6,035 nucleotides of DNA. Origin: CAITNQ01 sp041661365. GTDB lineage: Bacteria; Latescibacterota; UBA2968; UBA8231. The stretch's first letter is position 1, and every line of letters begins with the position of its first letter. Both the position numbers and the translations under genes were made by a program. Shown in pieces: positions 1 through 5,892 of the stretch. Location of the stretch: NCBI GenBank assembly GCA_041661365.1, contig JBAZUN010000390.1:1-6035 (forward strand), in the 5' to 3' direction. The notes below the pieces were generated by a model, which saw only the letters and a list, made by a program, of their open reading frames with translations, made no database searches and had not been told where the DNA came from.

Positions 1-1
1 A

Positions 2-850
2 TCCGGCTGGTGGCGGGCGGCCTGGCGGGCTCTGGGCGCCTCGTGGGAGCACGGCTGCGGCGATGCGGCGGCGGCGGTGGCCTTCGACTTCGTCTTCGCC
101 GTCTTCCCGGGGATGCTCATGCTCACCGCGCTCCTCGGGGTTCTCGGGGTGTCGCCGGACTCCCTGTCCAACGCCCTCAGCGGTATGGGGGTCGTGGTCC
201 CCGGGCCGGTGCTGCAGGTACTCGAGGAGAACGCCCAGCACGTGTGGGGCTCCTCCCACGGGCTGTTCTTCCTCGGCATCGTCGGCGTGCTCTGGCCGGC
301 CTCCGCCTGCATGACCACCACGATGTCGGCCCTCAACCGGGCCTACGGGGTCGAGGAGCGGCGCTCGTTCTGGCGGCGCCGGGTGTTGTCGATCCTCCTC
401 CTCCTCGGCTTCGGCGTGGCCCTCGTGGTCATCTTCAACGCCCTGGTCTTCAGCCGGCCGCTCGAGAACTGGCTGCGCCAGCACTGGACCTTCCATCGGC
501 ACTTCCCCTCGCTGGCCGGCGCCCTCAGGGCCGGGGCCGCGGGGCTGGGCACCCTGGGCGTGGTGGCCAGCCTCTACCGGGTGGTGCCGGCCGTGCGTCC
601 GAGCTGGCGCGAGGTGCTTCCCGGCAGTCTGTTCTTCCTGGCGCTCTGGTTGCTCATCATCAGCGGGTTCCGCTACTACGTCGAGCACTTCGGCTACTAC
701 AACCTGGTCTACGGGGTCCTCGGGGCCGTCATCGTCACCCTGCTTTCGGCCTATCTGATCGCGCTCATCCTGCTCCTGGGCGGCGAGCTGAACGCCGCCC
801 TGGCGAGGATGCGCGCCGAGGCGGTCACCGGCCCCGGGGCCGGTGGCTGA
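2..850 (+). CDS. yihY: YihY/virulence factor BrkB family membrane protein, 5' partial
   Basis: This is an integral inner-membrane protein of the YihY/BrkB family. Older annotations call the family 'RNase BN', which is wrong, and its function is still poorly defined. The frame is open to the left edge and gives 282 residues. The GTG at 77 falls inside the conserved stretch DAAAAVAFDFVFAVFPG, which starts before it, so the true start lies outside the window, probably only a few residues away given a usual family length near 280-300. About six hydrophobic segments are visible at window residues 27-50, 87-108, 127-150, 176-198, 205-228 and 237-262. The last, YGVLGAVIVTLLSAYLIALI followed by LLLGGELNA, matches the family's most recognisable C-terminal motif. 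A charged loop (YGVEERRSFWRRR) lies between segments 2 and 3. The stop precedes rnr by 37 nt, suggesting co-transcription. Family assignment is confident; substrate and function are unknown. Confidence 0.9.
   Translation, partial: SGWWRAAWRALGASWEHGCGDAAAAVAFDFVFAVFPGMLMLTALLGVLGVSPDSLSNALSGMGVVVPGPVLQVLEENAQHVWGSSHGLFFLGIVGVLWPASACMTTTMSALNRAYGVEERRSFWRRRVLSILLLLGFGVALVVIFNALVFSRPLENWLRQHWTFHRHFPSLAGALRAGAAGLGTLGVVASLYRVVPAVRPSWREVLPGSLFFLALWLLIISGFRYYVEHFGYYNLVYGVLGAVIVTLLSAYLIALILLLGGELNAALARMRAEAVTGPGAGG
826..845. repeat. Perfect 20-bp GC palindrome at the end of the brkB-like gene
   Basis: CACCGGCCCC (826-835) is followed directly by its reverse complement GGGGCCGGTG (836-845). In RNA it could fold as an 8-bp stem with a CCGG loop. 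It overlaps the last codons of the brkB-like gene and covers the alternative GTG at 843. No T-run follows, so it is not a standard intrinsic terminator. The sequence shows the symmetry directly. Any role in RNA processing, pausing or protein binding is inference. Confidence 0.6.
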
Positions 851-857
851 CCGTTCC

Positions 858-870
858 CGGCCCCGGGCCG
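858..870. repeat. Second short GC palindrome in the brkB-rnr gap
   Basis: CGGCCC (858-863) and GGGCCG (865-870) flank a single C. This symmetric element lies 12 nt after the 20-bp palindrome and ends 6 nt before the GAGG ribosome binding site of rnr. Its core (CCCGGCCCCGGG) resembles the core of the upstream palindrome. With such GC content some symmetry is expected by chance, so it matters mainly because of its position. Confidence 0.4.
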
Positions 871-876
871 TTCACC

Positions 877-880
877 GAGG
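877..880 (+). promoter_or_regulatory. Ribosome binding site of rnr
   Basis: GAGG at 877-880 stands 7 nt before the GTG at 888. The earlier in-frame GTG at 843 lies within the palindrome and overlaps the previous gene, with no Shine-Dalgarno sequence at a good distance. This decides the start in favour of 888. Confidence 0.65.
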
Positions 881-887
881 ATCCTCC

Positions 888-3086
888 GTGCCGTTCCCCC
901 GCACCACGCGCCACGACCTGCTCGAGCTTCTCGGTGCGGCCGGGTACGTGCCGGGCCGTCTCAAGGAGCTGGCCCGGGCCCTGGGCGTGGACCAGCCCGG
1001 GTACCGCGATCTGCGCCGCCTGGTCAAGGAGCTGGAGCGGGAGGGGCTGGTCGTGCGCCTGCGGAACAGCCGCTATGCCCTGCCCGGTCAGGTCCGGCAG
1101 CGGGTCGGCGTCCTGCGGGTTCATCCCCGGGGGTTCAGCTTTATCGCGGTCCCCGGGGCCGCGGCCGACCTCTTCGTGCCGCGGGACGCCAAGCACGACG
1201 CCATCGACGGCGATACCGTGCGGGTCGAGGTGGTCACCGACGGTCCGGGTGGCACGCCCGAGGGCCGGGTTCTCGAGGTGGTGACCCCGACCGCGCGCCG
1301 TTTCCCGGGATCCTTGGTGCGCACCGGCCGGCGGGCCGCGGTCGAGGTGGACGGCGGGATCCTCGACCGCCAGGTCCGGCTTGATTCCGGTCAGGTCCGG
1401 GACCTGGCCGACGGCACCCGCGTGCTGGTGGCGGTGACCGAGCGGGGCTGGGGGGACGACGGCCTGCGCGGCGAGGTGGTCGAGGTGCTGGGCGATCCCG
1501 ATGACCCGCGGCTGGACTTCCCGGCCGTGGTCCGGCGGTACGAGCTGCCCGACGAGTTCCCGCCGGCGGCCCTGGCCGAGGCCGCGGCGCTGGTCTCGGC
1601 CTCGATCGCGGCATCGGGGGTGGAGGCCGGCTCCCGGCTCGACCTGCGGGCGGTCCGCTCCTTCACCGTGGACCCGGAGACGGCCCGCGACTACGACGAC
1701 GCGGTCTCGCTGGAACCCGGAACCGCCGGAGGCTGGCAGGTCGGGGTCCACATCGCCGACGTCAGCCATTTCGTCCGGCCGGATACCGAGCTGGACCGCG
1801 AGGCCAGGCGCCGCGGCACCAGCGTGTACCTGCTCGACCGGGTGCTGCACATGCTCCCCGAGCCGTTGGCCGGCGGACTGTGCACCCTCAAGCCCGGGGA
1901 GGACCGGCTGACCCTGTCGGTGCTGATCGACCTGGACGACGAGGGCGTGGTCCAGGACTTCCGCCTCGTTGAGTCGATCGTGCACAGCGCGGCGCGGCTG
2001 ACCTACGAGCAGGTGCAGGCCGTCTTCGACGGCCGGTCAGGGGAGGCCGGATCGGCAACGGCGCTGGCCGAGGAGCTGGAGGGGATGCGCCGGGTCAGCC
2101 TGCTCCGCCGCGCTCTCCGGCGCGCTCGCGGGGCCTTGGACTTTGACCTGCCCGAGCCACGGGTCGACCTGGACGCCGACAGTCGTCCCGTGGCCCTGGG
2201 GCGGCAGCCGCGTCTCGAGAGCCAGCGGCTGATCGAGGAGTTCATGCTCCTGGCCAACGAGTGCGTCGGCCAGCACGCGGCCCGTCATCGGCTACCCGTG
2301 CTCTACCGGATCCACCGGCCGCCTGACCGCGAGAAGCTGGCCCGGATCCTCGAGCTGGCCCCCGGTGGCGCCAGGCGGGGCCGGACCGGGGTGAGCCCGG
2401 CCGAGCTGCAGCGGCTGCTGGCCGAGCTGGCCGACCGACCGGACGGTCCGCTGCTCCACCGGCTGGTCCTGCAGTCCCTGATGCGGGCCGAGTACGCGGT
2501 CGACGACGTGGGGCACTTCGGCCTGGCCTGCCGCCGCTACGTCCACTTCACCTCGCCGATCCGGCGGTACCCCGATCTCTACGTCCACCGCGTCCTCAAA
2601 CAGACCTTGTCCGCCGAGGGAGCGGTCGAGGCCGCGGACGGGGAGATGGGACTGGCCGAGCTGGCCCGGAGCAGTTCGCGGGCCGAGCAGCGGGCCGAGG
2701 AGGCCGAGCGGACCTACACCCGCACCAAGCAGTTGCGGTTCCTGGAGGAGCGCCTGGGCCAGGTTTTCCCGGGGGTGGTCTCCGGCGTCGTCCGCGGCGG
2801 GTTCTTCGTCGAGGTCGACGGGTTCATGGTCGAGGGGTTCTGTCCGGTGCGGGGACTGGACGACTGGTACGAGTTCGACGAGCGCCGACGCCGGCTGGTC
2901 GGTCGCCGCACCCGTCGAACGATCCAGCTCGGTCAGCGGCTCCAGGTGCGGGTCACCGGGGTCGACTGGCGGGCCCAGGATCTCGACCTTGTATGGGTTG
3001 ATCGGCCGGCCTCGCGGCCGCCGGTCCGGACCGGTCGCGGCCGGCCGCCCCGGCCGCGGCTCCAGCGTCGCCGCCGGCGGCGCTGA
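888..3086 (+). CDS. rnr: Ribonuclease R (3'-5' exoribonuclease, RNB family)
   Basis: RNase R is a processive cytoplasmic hydrolase that degrades RNA 3' to 5', including structured RNA, and serves rRNA quality control and mRNA decay. The 732-residue product has the family order. A winged-helix/HTH lies at about 5-66, and cold-shock-like OB domains at about 70-120 and 135-205. The RNB domain, at about 245-590, has the metal-binding set D262, D268, D270 and D271 (VDPETARDYDD), the HIADVSHFVRP motif at 288-298 and HFTSPIRRYPDL at 553-564. An S1 domain follows at about 624-703 (GVVSGVVRGGFFVEVDGF). The last 27 residues hold 13 Arg, ending in six in a row; the E. coli enzyme has a Lys-rich tail there. 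The length and HTH favour RNase R over RNase II. The chosen GTG at 888 has GAGG 7 nt upstream; starting at 843 would add 15 residues and overlap the previous gene. No key residue is missing. Confidence 0.96.
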   Translation: MPFPRTTRHDLLELLGAAGYVPGRLKELARALGVDQPGYRDLRRLVKELEREGLVVRLRNSRYALPGQVRQRVGVLRVHPRGFSFIAVPGAAADLFVPRDAKHDAIDGDTVRVEVVTDGPGGTPEGRVLEVVTPTARRFPGSLVRTGRRAAVEVDGGILDRQVRLDSGQVRDLADGTRVLVAVTERGWGDDGLRGEVVEVLGDPDDPRLDFPAVVRRYELPDEFPPAALAEAAALVSASIAASGVEAGSRLDLRAVRSFTVDPETARDYDDAVSLEPGTAGGWQVGVHIADVSHFVRPDTELDREARRRGTSVYLLDRVLHMLPEPLAGGLCTLKPGEDRLTLSVLIDLDDEGVVQDFRLVESIVHSAARLTYEQVQAVFDGRSGEAGSATALAEELEGMRRVSLLRRALRRARGALDFDLPEPRVDLDADSRPVALGRQPRLESQRLIEEFMLLANECVGQHAARHRLPVLYRIHRPPDREKLARILELAPGGARRGRTGVSPAELQRLLAELADRPDGPLLHRLVLQSLMRAEYAVDDVGHFGLACRRYVHFTSPIRRYPDLYVHRVLKQTLSAEGAVEAADGEMGLAELARSSSRAEQRAEEAERTYTRTKQLRFLEERLGQVFPGVVSGVVRGGFFVEVDGFMVEGFCPVRGLDDWYEFDERRRRLVGRRTRRTIQLGQRLQVRVTGVDWRAQDLDLVWVDRPASRPPVRTGRGRPPRPRLQRRRRRR

Positions 3087-3102
3087 GGACGGTCGCTCCG
3101 GC

Positions 3103-3125
3103 CGATCCCCGCGACGGTGGGATCG
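3103..3125. repeat. Inverted repeat in the rnr-purM gap
   Basis: CGATCCC (3103-3109) and GGGATCG (3119-3125) form a perfect 7-bp stem with a 9-nt loop. It begins 17 nt after the rnr stop and ends 18 nt before the purM ribosome binding site. No T-run follows, so it is not a typical Rho-independent terminator. It could be an mRNA processing, stability or attenuating hairpin, or an operator. The symmetry is seen; the role is unknown. Confidence 0.45.
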
Positions 3126-3142
3126 CGCTGACAGGGAATCTC

Positions 3143-3150
3143 GAGGAGGG
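3143..3150 (+). promoter_or_regulatory. Strong ribosome binding site of purM
   Basis: GAGGAGGG at 3143-3150 lies 5 nt before the ATG at 3156. Another ATG at 3151 is out of frame and too close to the Shine-Dalgarno sequence, so 3156 is the start. Confidence 0.8.
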
Positions 3151-3155
3151 ATGTC

Positions 3156-4196
3156 ATGGTCGAACAACGCGGGGCTTACGCCGAGGCCGGGGTGGACATC
3201 GAGGCGGCCAATCGCACCAAGCAGGCGATCAAGGAGGCGGTGCGCTCCACCTTCAGTCCGGCGGTCCTCGGCGACCTCGGCGGGTTCGGCGGCCTCTTTG
3301 TCCCGCCGTTCGGCGAGTACCGCGAACCGGTCCTGGTCGGGAGCGTCGATGGTGTAGGCACCAAGCTGAAGCTCGCCTTCCTCAGCGGGATCCACGACAC
3401 CGTGGGGATCGACATCGTCAGTCACTGCGGCAACGACATCCTCGTTCAGGGCGCCCGGCCTCTGTTCTTCATGGACTATCTGGCCATGGGCCGGCACGAC
3501 CCCGAGGTGGCCGAGGCCGTGGTGCGGGGGGTGGCCCAAGGGTGCCGACAGATCGGGTGCGCCTTGATCGGCGGCGAGACCGCCGAGATGCCGGGGTTCT
3601 ACGCGCCGGGGGAGTACGACCTGGCCGGCAGCATCGTCGGCATCGTCGATCGGGAGCGGATCGTCGACGGCCGGGGGATCGGGCCGGGGGACGTCATCCT
3701 CGGGCTGGCGTCCGACGGCCTGCACACCAACGGGTATTCCCTGGCCCGTCGGGTGGTCTTCGAGCAGGCCGGGCTCGGACTGGACGATCGTCTCGGCGAC
3801 ACCGGCAGGACCGTGGTCGAGGAGCTGCTCCGGCCACACCGTCCCTACGTGACCCCGGTCCTCTCCCTGCTCGCCGAGGTGCCGGTAAAGGGGATGGCCC
3901 ACCTCACCGGCGGCGGCTTCTGGGACAACCTGCCCAGGACCCTGGCCAAGGGGCTCAGGGTCCGGGTGCGGCGGGGGAGCTGGGAGGTTCCCGCGGTCTT
4001 CTCCTTCCTCCAGCACGCCGGCAAGATCAGCGAGCGCGAGATGTTCCACGTCTTCAACATGGGCGTCGGCCTGGTCCTCTTCGTCGCCGCGGCCGACGCT
4101 GACCGGGCCGTGGCCATCCTGCGCTCGGCCGGCGAGGACGCCCGGGTGATCGGCGAGGTCGACCGGGGCGAGGAACCGGTGGTGCTGGAGGGATGA
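3156..4196 (+). CDS. purM: Phosphoribosylformylglycinamidine cyclo-ligase (AIR synthase)
   Basis: PurM catalyses the ATP-dependent ring closure of formylglycinamidine ribonucleotide (FGAM) to aminoimidazole ribonucleotide (AIR), the fifth step of de novo purine synthesis, in the cytoplasm. The product has 346 residues, almost the same as the E. coli enzyme. Visible motifs include the N-terminal YAEAGVDIEAANR at 8-20, the nucleotide-binding SVDGVGTKLKLA at 63-74, the NDILVQGARPLFFMDYLAMG block at 93-112, GGETAEMPGFYAPGEYDLAG at 139-158, SDGLHTNGYSLAR at 186-198 and HLTGGGFWDNLPR at 249-261. EMFHVFNMGVG at 295-305 belongs to the C-terminal ATP-binding half. The ATG follows a GAGGAGGG Shine-Dalgarno at 5 nt. 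The residue before NDILVQG is Gly (HCGNDI), where the versions I recall have Val. Purine genes other than purM are absent here, so it is not part of a pur operon in this window. It is followed after 19 nt by a small membrane-protein gene. Confidence 0.98.
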   Translation: MVEQRGAYAEAGVDIEAANRTKQAIKEAVRSTFSPAVLGDLGGFGGLFVPPFGEYREPVLVGSVDGVGTKLKLAFLSGIHDTVGIDIVSHCGNDILVQGARPLFFMDYLAMGRHDPEVAEAVVRGVAQGCRQIGCALIGGETAEMPGFYAPGEYDLAGSIVGIVDRERIVDGRGIGPGDVILGLASDGLHTNGYSLARRVVFEQAGLGLDDRLGDTGRTVVEELLRPHRPYVTPVLSLLAEVPVKGMAHLTGGGFWDNLPRTLAKGLRVRVRRGSWEVPAVFSFLQHAGKISEREMFHVFNMGVGLVLFVAAADADRAVAILRSAGEDARVIGEVDRGEEPVVLEG

Positions 4197-4203
4197 CCCG
4201 GGG

Positions 4204-4211
4204 AAAGGAGG
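4204..4211 (+). promoter_or_regulatory. Ribosome binding site of the small membrane-protein gene
   Basis: AAAGGAGG at 4204-4211 is a near-perfect anti-16S match, 4 nt before the GTG at 4216. It is the main evidence that the short frame which follows is really translated. Confidence 0.8.
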
Positions 4212-4215
4212 ACCG

Positions 4216-4407
4216 GTGATCAAGCTGATCTTCTTCCTGGCCGCGGCCTGGCTGGTCTATCGCCTCTTCCGTAGCGGCCTGGTCCGGCGGCCGAGGGGGC
4301 CGTCCGCGCCGCGGCCGACCCCGCGGCCCGAGCCCCGCTTCCGCCCGGATCAGGTCGTCGACGCCGAGTTCCGCGAGGTGGACGACGACGGGGCAAGGCG
4401 ACCGTGA
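4216..4407 (+). CDS. Small single-pass membrane protein of unknown function
   Basis: I do not recognise this 63-residue protein as a named family. Residues 2-18 (IKLIFFLAAAWLVYRLF) form one hydrophobic segment without a signal-peptidase site, so it is probably an N-terminal membrane anchor. Arg residues follow at once, so the positive-inside rule puts the rest in the cytoplasm. Residues 24-44 are a Pro/Arg-rich linker (PRGPSAPRPTPRPEPRFRP). The end is acidic, with VVDAEFREVDDD at about 47-58, a short motif that could bind a partner. The AAAGGAGG site, GC-rich third positions like the neighbours, 19-nt spacing after purM and a 4-nt overlap with holA all argue for a real gene. Small anchored proteins with a similar acidic tail exist in other bacterial genomes, but I cannot name the family from sequence alone. 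The function is unknown, and the link to purM or holA may be only positional. Confidence 0.75.
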   Translation: MIKLIFFLAAAWLVYRLFRSGLVRRPRGPSAPRPTPRPEPRFRPDQVVDAEFREVDDDGARRP

Positions 4408-5447
4408 ACCGCTCCCGCGGCCGGGACCAGGATGGGTTCGAGCGGATCCAGCAGGAGGTGGAGCAAGGCCAGCGACGGCCGTTCTACCTGTTGCACGGCG
4501 AGGAGGAGTTCGAGCGGGAGGAAGCCTGCGCCTGGCTGGTCGAGCGACTGGCCCCGGCCCAGGCCCGCGACTTCAACCTGGACGCCTTCCGGGCCGAGGG
4601 GCTGGCCGTGCCGACCTTCCTCGGGGTCTATTCCTCGTACCCGGTGCTGGCCGACCACCGGCTGGTCGTCCTGCGCGAGGCCGACCGCCTGACCGCCGAG
4701 GCCTCCAAGTCCCTCGAACTGGTCACCGACCACCCGGCAGAGACCACCGCGTTGGTGGTGGTGGGAGGGAAGGTGGACCTCCGCCGCCGCTTCTTCCGCG
4801 ACCTGGCGGCCAAGGGGGTGGCCTCCGAGTTCCGCGTCCCGTACGAGAACCAGGTGACGGCCTGGCTCGAGCGGCACGCCCGCCGTCAGGGCCTCATCCT
4901 CGACGCGGACGCGGCCGATCTCCTCCGCTCCTGCGTCGGCGGCCACCTCCGCGAGCTGGCCGGCGAGGTGACCAAGCTCAGCCTGCTGGCCGGCGAAGGG
5001 CGCCGCATCACCCGCAAGGTCGTCGAGACCGGTACCGGGGGCTCGCGCCTGGCCGGGATCTTCGAGCTGACCGATGCCCTGGGCCGCCGCGAGGGGGCGC
5101 GGGCCCTGGCCCTGACACGGCAACTGCTGGCCCAGGGCGAGGAATCACCCGGGGTCGTGGCGATGATCCTCCGCCATTTCCGGCTCTTGTCCCGGGCCCG
5201 TGAGCTGCTCGACCAGCGCCTGCCGCGGCAGGAGATGGCCTCCAAGTTGGGGGTTTCTCCCCATTTCCTGTCCTCGTACCTGGACCAGGCCCGCGCCTAT
5301 CCTGCTGCCGGCCTCTGGTCGGCCCTGTCGGCCCTGCTCCAGGCCGACTCCCGGCTGAAGTCGATGGGCCGGAAGCAGGAGGCCCTGGTCCTGGAGCTGC
5401 TGGTGGCCCGCTTGACCCTGCCGCCGGCCGGCCGCGGTAAGCCTTGA
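4404..5447 (+). CDS. holA: DNA polymerase III subunit delta
   Basis: HolA is the 'wrench' subunit of the clamp-loader complex. It binds and opens the beta sliding clamp so that it can be loaded on primed DNA. The 347-residue product is close to the E. coli length (343). The diagnostic N-terminal block RPFYLLHGEEEFEREEA (25-41) stands where AAA+ proteins have a P-loop; as is normal for delta, there is no working Walker A motif. VLADHRLVVLREADRL (81-96) and the ALVVVGGKVDLRRRFF strand region (116-131) complete domain I. Domain II covers about 143-208 (VTAWLERHARRQGLILDADAA and following), and the helical collar domain about 215-343 (IFELTDALGRRE, then RHFRLLSRARELL). The GTG start overlaps the previous stop as GTGA, with AAGG at 4395-4398, so translation is probably coupled. 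The stop codon lies inside the -35 box of the next promoter. Confidence 0.93.
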   Translation: MNRSRGRDQDGFERIQQEVEQGQRRPFYLLHGEEEFEREEACAWLVERLAPAQARDFNLDAFRAEGLAVPTFLGVYSSYPVLADHRLVVLREADRLTAEASKSLELVTDHPAETTALVVVGGKVDLRRRFFRDLAAKGVASEFRVPYENQVTAWLERHARRQGLILDADAADLLRSCVGGHLRELAGEVTKLSLLAGEGRRITRKVVETGTGGSRLAGIFELTDALGRREGARALALTRQLLAQGEESPGVVAMILRHFRLLSRARELLDQRLPRQEMASKLGVSPHFLSSYLDQARAYPAAGLWSALSALLQADSRLKSMGRKQEALVLELLVARLTLPPAGRGKP

Positions 5448-5472
5448 CATGGCGCTCGGGCTCGGTTATATT
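5444..5472 (+). promoter_or_regulatory. Near-consensus sigma-70 type promoter driving trxA
   Basis: A perfect -35 box TTGACA (5444-5449) and a 5-of-6 -10 box TATATT (5467-5472) are separated by exactly 17 nt. Transcription should start near 5479, giving a leader of about 80 nt before the trxA ATG. The -35 box contains the holA stop codon (TGA at 5445-5447). Such a match is very unlikely by chance in a roughly 70% GC sequence, and the AT-rich stretch downstream fits a promoter region. It probably makes trxA independent of the upstream string. Confidence 0.85.
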
Positions 5473-5491
5473 GCCCAGAACATATCCCTTA

Positions 5492-5509
5492 AACAGTTGA
5501 TAATCTGTT
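5492..5509 (+). repeat. Weak inverted repeat in the trxA leader
   Basis: AACAG (5492-5496) and CTGTT (5505-5509) flank TTGATAAT. The 5-bp stem is weak as RNA but could be a small operator. It lies about 15-30 nt after the predicted transcription start, in the most AT-rich part of the window. Support is the symmetry and position only. Confidence 0.3.
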
Positions 5510-5524
5510 GGTTATGCCAATGCA

Positions 5525-5544
5525 GGCGCCGCTTGGACGGCGCC
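5525..5544 (+). promoter_or_regulatory. GC-only hairpin just before the trxA ribosome binding site
   Basis: GGCGCCG (5525-5531) pairs perfectly with CGGCGCC (5538-5544) around the 6-nt loop CTTGGA. The stem ends 3 nt before the GGGAGG site of trxA. It may stabilise the leader or affect ribosome access, but the site itself is left unpaired, so it is not an obvious sequestering switch. No known riboswitch class is recognisable. Confidence 0.5.
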
Positions 5545-5547
5545 GTT

Positions 5548-5553
5548 GGGAGG
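5548..5553 (+). promoter_or_regulatory. Ribosome binding site of trxA
   Basis: GGGAGG at 5548-5553 stands 5 nt before the ATG at 5559. This selects 5559 over the in-frame upstream starts at 5508, 5514 and 5520, which lack a Shine-Dalgarno sequence. The ATG at 5554 is out of frame. Confidence 0.85.
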
Positions 5554-5558
5554 ATGCG

Positions 5559-5888
5559 ATGAGCGAGCCGATCAACGTCGGCGACGACGATTTCGAGGCC
5601 GTGGTCCTCAAGGCCGAAGGCCCGGTGCTGGTCGACTTCTGGGCCGCCTGGTGCGGCCCGTGCCGGATGGTGGCGCCGGTCGTCCACGAGCTGGCCGGCG
5701 AGTACGAGGGGCGGGTCAAGGTCTGCAAGCTCGACGTCGACGCGGCCCAGAAGACCGCGGCCGCGTACGGGGTCCGCAGCATCCCGACCCTGCTGGTCAT
5801 CAAGGAAGGGAAGGTGGTCGACCAGCTCATCGGCGCGGTGCCCAAGCGGCAGATCGCCGAGAAGCTGGACGCCGTCCTGTCCGCCTAG
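5559..5888 (+). CDS. trxA: Thioredoxin
   Basis: This is a small cytoplasmic dithiol-disulfide oxidoreductase that reduces protein disulfides and supplies electrons to enzymes such as ribonucleotide reductase. It is itself normally recharged by thioredoxin reductase. The 109-residue product matches the classical length. The active site WCGPC is at 31-35 (C32, C35) within VDFWAAWCGPCRMVAPV; the buried acid is D26, and the cis-proline is P76 in VRSIPTLLVIKEGKVVDQLIGAVPK. No signal peptide is present, so it acts in the cytoplasm. One extra cysteine, C56 (VKVCKLDVD), lies in the central strand. The chosen ATG at 5559 has GGGAGG 5 nt upstream; starts further up would add a basic 13-17 residue extension that is probably untranslated leader. 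The gene has its own strong promoter at 5444-5472 and a structured leader. No frameshift or missing key residue is seen. Confidence 0.98.
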   Translation: MSEPINVGDDDFEAVVLKAEGPVLVDFWAAWCGPCRMVAPVVHELAGEYEGRVKVCKLDVDAAQKTAAAYGVRSIPTLLVIKEGKVVDQLIGAVPKRQIAEKLDAVLSA

Positions 5889-5892
5889 CCGT

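Noticed and set aside
77..850. A complete brkB-like gene starting at GTG 77
   Set aside because: The conserved N-terminal segment (WEHGCGDAAAAVAFDF) begins upstream of this GTG and the frame is open to the window edge, so the gene is 5' partial.
843..887. An RNase R start at GTG 843 with a 15-residue N-terminal extension
   Set aside because: It overlaps the previous stop, lies within a palindrome and has no Shine-Dalgarno sequence, whereas GTG 888 has GAGG at 7 nt and gives the usual N-terminus.
10..1284. A 424-codon open frame on the + strand across brkB and the start of rnr
   Set aside because: It is a GC-driven shadow: Arg/Gly/Pro-rich, without domains, and in conflict with two well-supported genes in the other two frames.
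825..1985. A 386-codon open frame on the - strand opposite the first half of rnr
   Set aside because: It has the same third-position effect, with the same phase opposite rnr codons. It has no recognisable domains, and its sense strand encodes conserved RNase R motifs.
3018..3080. GC-rich repeats such as CGGCCGGCC near the end of rnr as a repeat element
   Set aside because: They encode the Arg/Pro-rich tail in frame and show no regular unit, so composition explains them.
2292..4223. A 643-codon open frame on the - strand spanning the end of rnr and all of purM
   Set aside because: Its first codon positions lie opposite the third positions of rnr and purM, which are nearly always G or C, so stop codons (which begin with T) are excluded automatically. 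The translation is low-complexity and matches no family I know. The sense genes are certain.
5499..5504. GATAAT as a second -10 box in the trxA leader
   Set aside because: There is no -35-like hexamer at 16-18 nt; the nearest candidate, TTGCCC (5471-5476), is 22 nt away. It more likely reflects the AT-rich leader.
5508..5558. An N-terminal extension of thioredoxin from TTG 5508, ATG 5514 or ATG 5520
   Set aside because: None has a ribosome binding site, the extension covers the leader hairpin, and ATG 5559 gives the canonical 109-residue protein with GGGAGG at 5 nt.
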